64,000 nt of DNA from Palsa-506 sp963836355 (GTDB lineage Bacteria; Actinomycetota; Actinomycetes; Streptosporangiales; Streptosporangiaceae): contig CAWIJO010000006.1 in assembly GCA_963836355.1 (NCBI GenBank), forward strand, positions 620,001 to 684,000, in the 5' to 3' direction. A program made the position numbers and the translations under genes. Of this stretch, positions 62,400-64,000 are shown piece by piece (the stretch's first letter is position 1; each line of letters starts with the position of its first letter). The notes beneath the pieces were generated by a model that did not search any database, was not told where the DNA came from, and saw only the letters and a program-made list of their open reading frames with translations.

Positions 62400-62865
62400 C
62401 GCCGACCGGATCGCCTCCACCTGCCCGTCGGCGTGGTCGAAGAACGCCTCCAGCTCATCGAGGGTGAACGCCCGCCTCGACGGGCCGGACTCATTCGCCT
62501 GGGCGTGCACTGCGGTGTTCCACTCATGACATACCTGGACCGGATGGGTGCCGAACCGGCTCTCGCACTCCGCCGCCCACTCATACGCCGGGTCAGTCAG
62601 ATAGCCGCACAGCAGCCGGACCGACTCGGTGTAATTGCGCACCGTCGAGCGGGCCAGGTGCCGCACCGCCCGCAGGTCGGTGCACCACTCATCCACCAGC
62701 TGAGCCGACAACTGCCAGGGGAAGCAGCCAGCGTGCACGGCGAACGCCCGCACCGCCCGGCGGCGGTTCTCGATCGTGCCGAACCCCAGGTTGCGGGCCA
62801 GCTGCCGGCTGGCCCACCCGGCCAGCATCGCGTCGAAGACCTGCTCATCGGGCCGCAGCGCGCCA
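62400..62865 (-). pseudogene. Tyrosine integrase, N-terminal half
   Basis: The frame encodes the SAM-like core-binding domain of a tyrosine recombinase: EQVFDAMLAGWASRQLARNL, FGTIENRRRAVRAFAVHAGC, FPWQLSAQLVDEWCTDLRAV, RHLARSTVRNYTESVRLLCG and RAFTLDELEAFFDHADGQVE, then AIRSAGRKGW. Immediately after RKGW the frame degenerates, exactly where the catalytic domain should follow, and the helix-turn-helix gene begins. A deletion has therefore removed the catalytic domain and joined the integrase directly to the next gene. The frame upstream of EQVFD is Arg/Gly-rich noise. Confidence 0.78.
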
Positions 62866-62981
62866 CCCCGGCCGCCAGCTCCAGCCGGGCAGCCCCGGCA
62901 GCCGGCCCGCCAGCGGCGCTCACCCGCCCGCCGCCCGCCGCCCGCCGTCCCCGGCCCGCGCGCCGCCCTCGCCCGGCACAA

Positions 62982-63373
62982 GACACCGGCAATAACCGCC
63001 GCTCACCGGCTGCTCGCTCCCTCGCTGAAGCCGCGCCCGGCGCCGGCCACCGCGGGAAGACCGCTACCTGCCGTGACTCTCCAGCACTCGCATCGGATGC
63101 GAGATCATCGCACCTAACGCGCCGGCCGCGCAACAGCCCAGGCCAGGAAGCCAGGCACAGGCATCACGCCAGGCGAAAGCGGTCCGGGCAGCTACCCCAG
63201 CACGCACGCCCCGGCCATTCAAAAGCCAAGGTCACGCACGGTAACCGCACACGGCAGGAGCCGGCGCACGCAAACCATCGCGTATTCGCACCCGATGCAA
63301 TACGCGACGGTTTCATCAAGATCAAGCAAGTTCGGGCTAGGTCACCAAACCGACCCGGGTCAGGATCGTGGCG
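62982..63373. other. Intergenic stretch with no supported gene
   Basis: It lies between the integrase fragment and the AcuC-like gene end. No gene, repeat or hairpin recognised. Base composition is somewhat less GC-rich around 63280-63330. Confidence 0.4.
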
Positions 63374-64000
63374 CTAGGGCCCGGGCATCATCCCGTGCTC
63401 GGGGAAGACAGCCGACCGGGTGGCGATGATGGCCCTGTCGACAGGATCGGCCGGATCGTATCCGGCCTCAAACCGCGCGAATTCCGGATCGCTGCCCTCG
63501 GTCATCACCTCCGGTGCCTCCCTGCCGGTGCGGCGGAACGCGTACTCGCGCCAGGAGGCAGGGATGCGCGCGCGGCGATCGATCGGGCACCCGGCCGCCT
63601 CCGCCAGCAGATGGGTCCAGGTCCGCGGCACCACCTCGAGCAGTTCATAGCCGCCTCCCCCGGTCAGCAGCCACCGTCCGCCGGCCAGCTCGTGGGCCAG
63701 CGCGTGGATCGCGGCATGGGCGGCGCGCTGCGCGTCGATGCTCAGCTCCAGGTGGGCCAGGGGGTCCAGCCGGTGCGTGTCGCAGCCATGCTGGCTGACC
63801 AGTACCTGGGGCCGGAACTGGCGCAGCAGCGGCGGGACTATCGCGTGGAAGGCGCGCAGCCAGGGTGCATCTTCAATGCCCGCTGGCAGCGCGACATTGA
63901 CCGCTGATCCCTCGGCACCGGGCCCGCCGGTGTCGGAGGGCAGGCCGGTGAAGGGGAAAAGGGTCGCCGGGTGCTCGTGCAGGCTTATCGTCAGCACCCG
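63374..64000 (-). CDS. acuC: AcuC-type (class I HDAC-like) deacetylase, C-terminal part
   Basis: The frame enters from the right edge and ends at TAG 63374-63376. It encodes the second half of an acetoin utilisation AcuC/histone-deacetylase-like enzyme: TISLHEHPATLFPFTG, SAVNVALPAGIEDAPWLRAF, FRPQVLVSQHGCDTHRLDPL with the metal-site Asp and His, AHLELSID, and GGRWLLTGGGGYELLEVVPR, where GGGGY carries the catalytic Tyr loop. These zinc enzymes remove acetyl groups from lysines, and in bacteria AcuC deacetylates acetyl-CoA synthetase. The first 180 or so residues lie outside the window. The frame's GTG at 63997 is not a true start. Confidence 0.9.
   Translation of the reverse strand, partial: RVLTISLHEHPATLFPFTGLPSDTGGPGAEGSAVNVALPAGIEDAPWLRAFHAIVPPLLRQFRPQVLVSQHGCDTHRLDPLAHLELSIDAQRAAHAAIHALAHELAGGRWLLTGGGGYELLEVVPRTWTHLLAEAAGCPIDRRARIPASWREYAFRRTGREAPEVMTEGSDPEFARFEAGYDPADPVDRAIIATRSAVFPEHGMMPGP

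Noticed and set aside
1..64000. CRISPR arrays or rRNA genes
   Set aside because: No regularly spaced short repeats and no conserved rRNA stretches were seen. The only tandem repeats are the 16-bp and 30-bp duplications described.

Overview
This is a 64-kb stretch of very high-GC DNA from an actinomycete. The partial DUF397 protein at the left edge, the NarL-type two-component pair, the short lipoproteins and LapA-like membrane proteins, and several actinobacterial insertion-sequence families all point that way. A relative of Streptosporangiales or Treboniales is an inference, not a demonstrated assignment. No rRNA, complete tRNA gene or CRISPR array was seen.

Layout. 0-16.3 kb holds mostly single housekeeping or hypothetical genes: an SRPBCC protein, an MpaB-type oxygenase, a frameshifted DUF1345 membrane protein, a zinc-less TraR/DksA-like protein, a pirin remnant, a pRiA4b ORF-3-like cluster, a 2OG-Fe(II) oxygenase, a GNAT acetyltransferase, a polysaccharide deacetylase and a YncE-type lipoprotein. 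16.4-29.2 kb is an accessory zone with an integrase wreck, short membrane proteins and lipoproteins, an IS1182-like remnant, a secreted sialidase-like beta-propeller, a degenerate STAND/TPR protein, an IS with recognisable inverted repeats that truncates a second integrase, and a histidine kinase/response regulator operon. 29.5-52.8 kb is the most interesting part. An LRR protein and a broken HExxH peptidase sit beside a tightly coupled seven-gene plus-strand operon (31388-52845). It encodes a 3349-residue DUF6603-like megaprotein, three large orphan proteins (667, about 350 and 1299 residues), an Asp-box beta-propeller of about 1170 residues, a 231-residue leader protein and a small two-helix membrane protein. 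52.9-64 kb holds TPR debris, a second HExxH peptidase, a succinate-semialdehyde-type dehydrogenase, truncated anti-sigma and nitroreductase genes, a PPOX/glutamate-cysteine-ligase-type pair, a pile-up of mobile-element fragments and the start-truncated end of an AcuC-type deacetylase.

How genes may work together. The operon genes overlap by 4 nt or are separated by 1-11 nt, so they are almost certainly co-translated and act in one process. None has an obvious signal peptide, none is a recognisable enzyme, and the megaprotein contains a lipase-like segment lacking the nucleophilic serine. I could not assign the operon to any described system, and it is my candidate for an undescribed one. Many genes outside it carry single-base indels, several in homopolymers, which could be real decay or sequencing error. 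The 10-kb megaprotein frame is uninterrupted.
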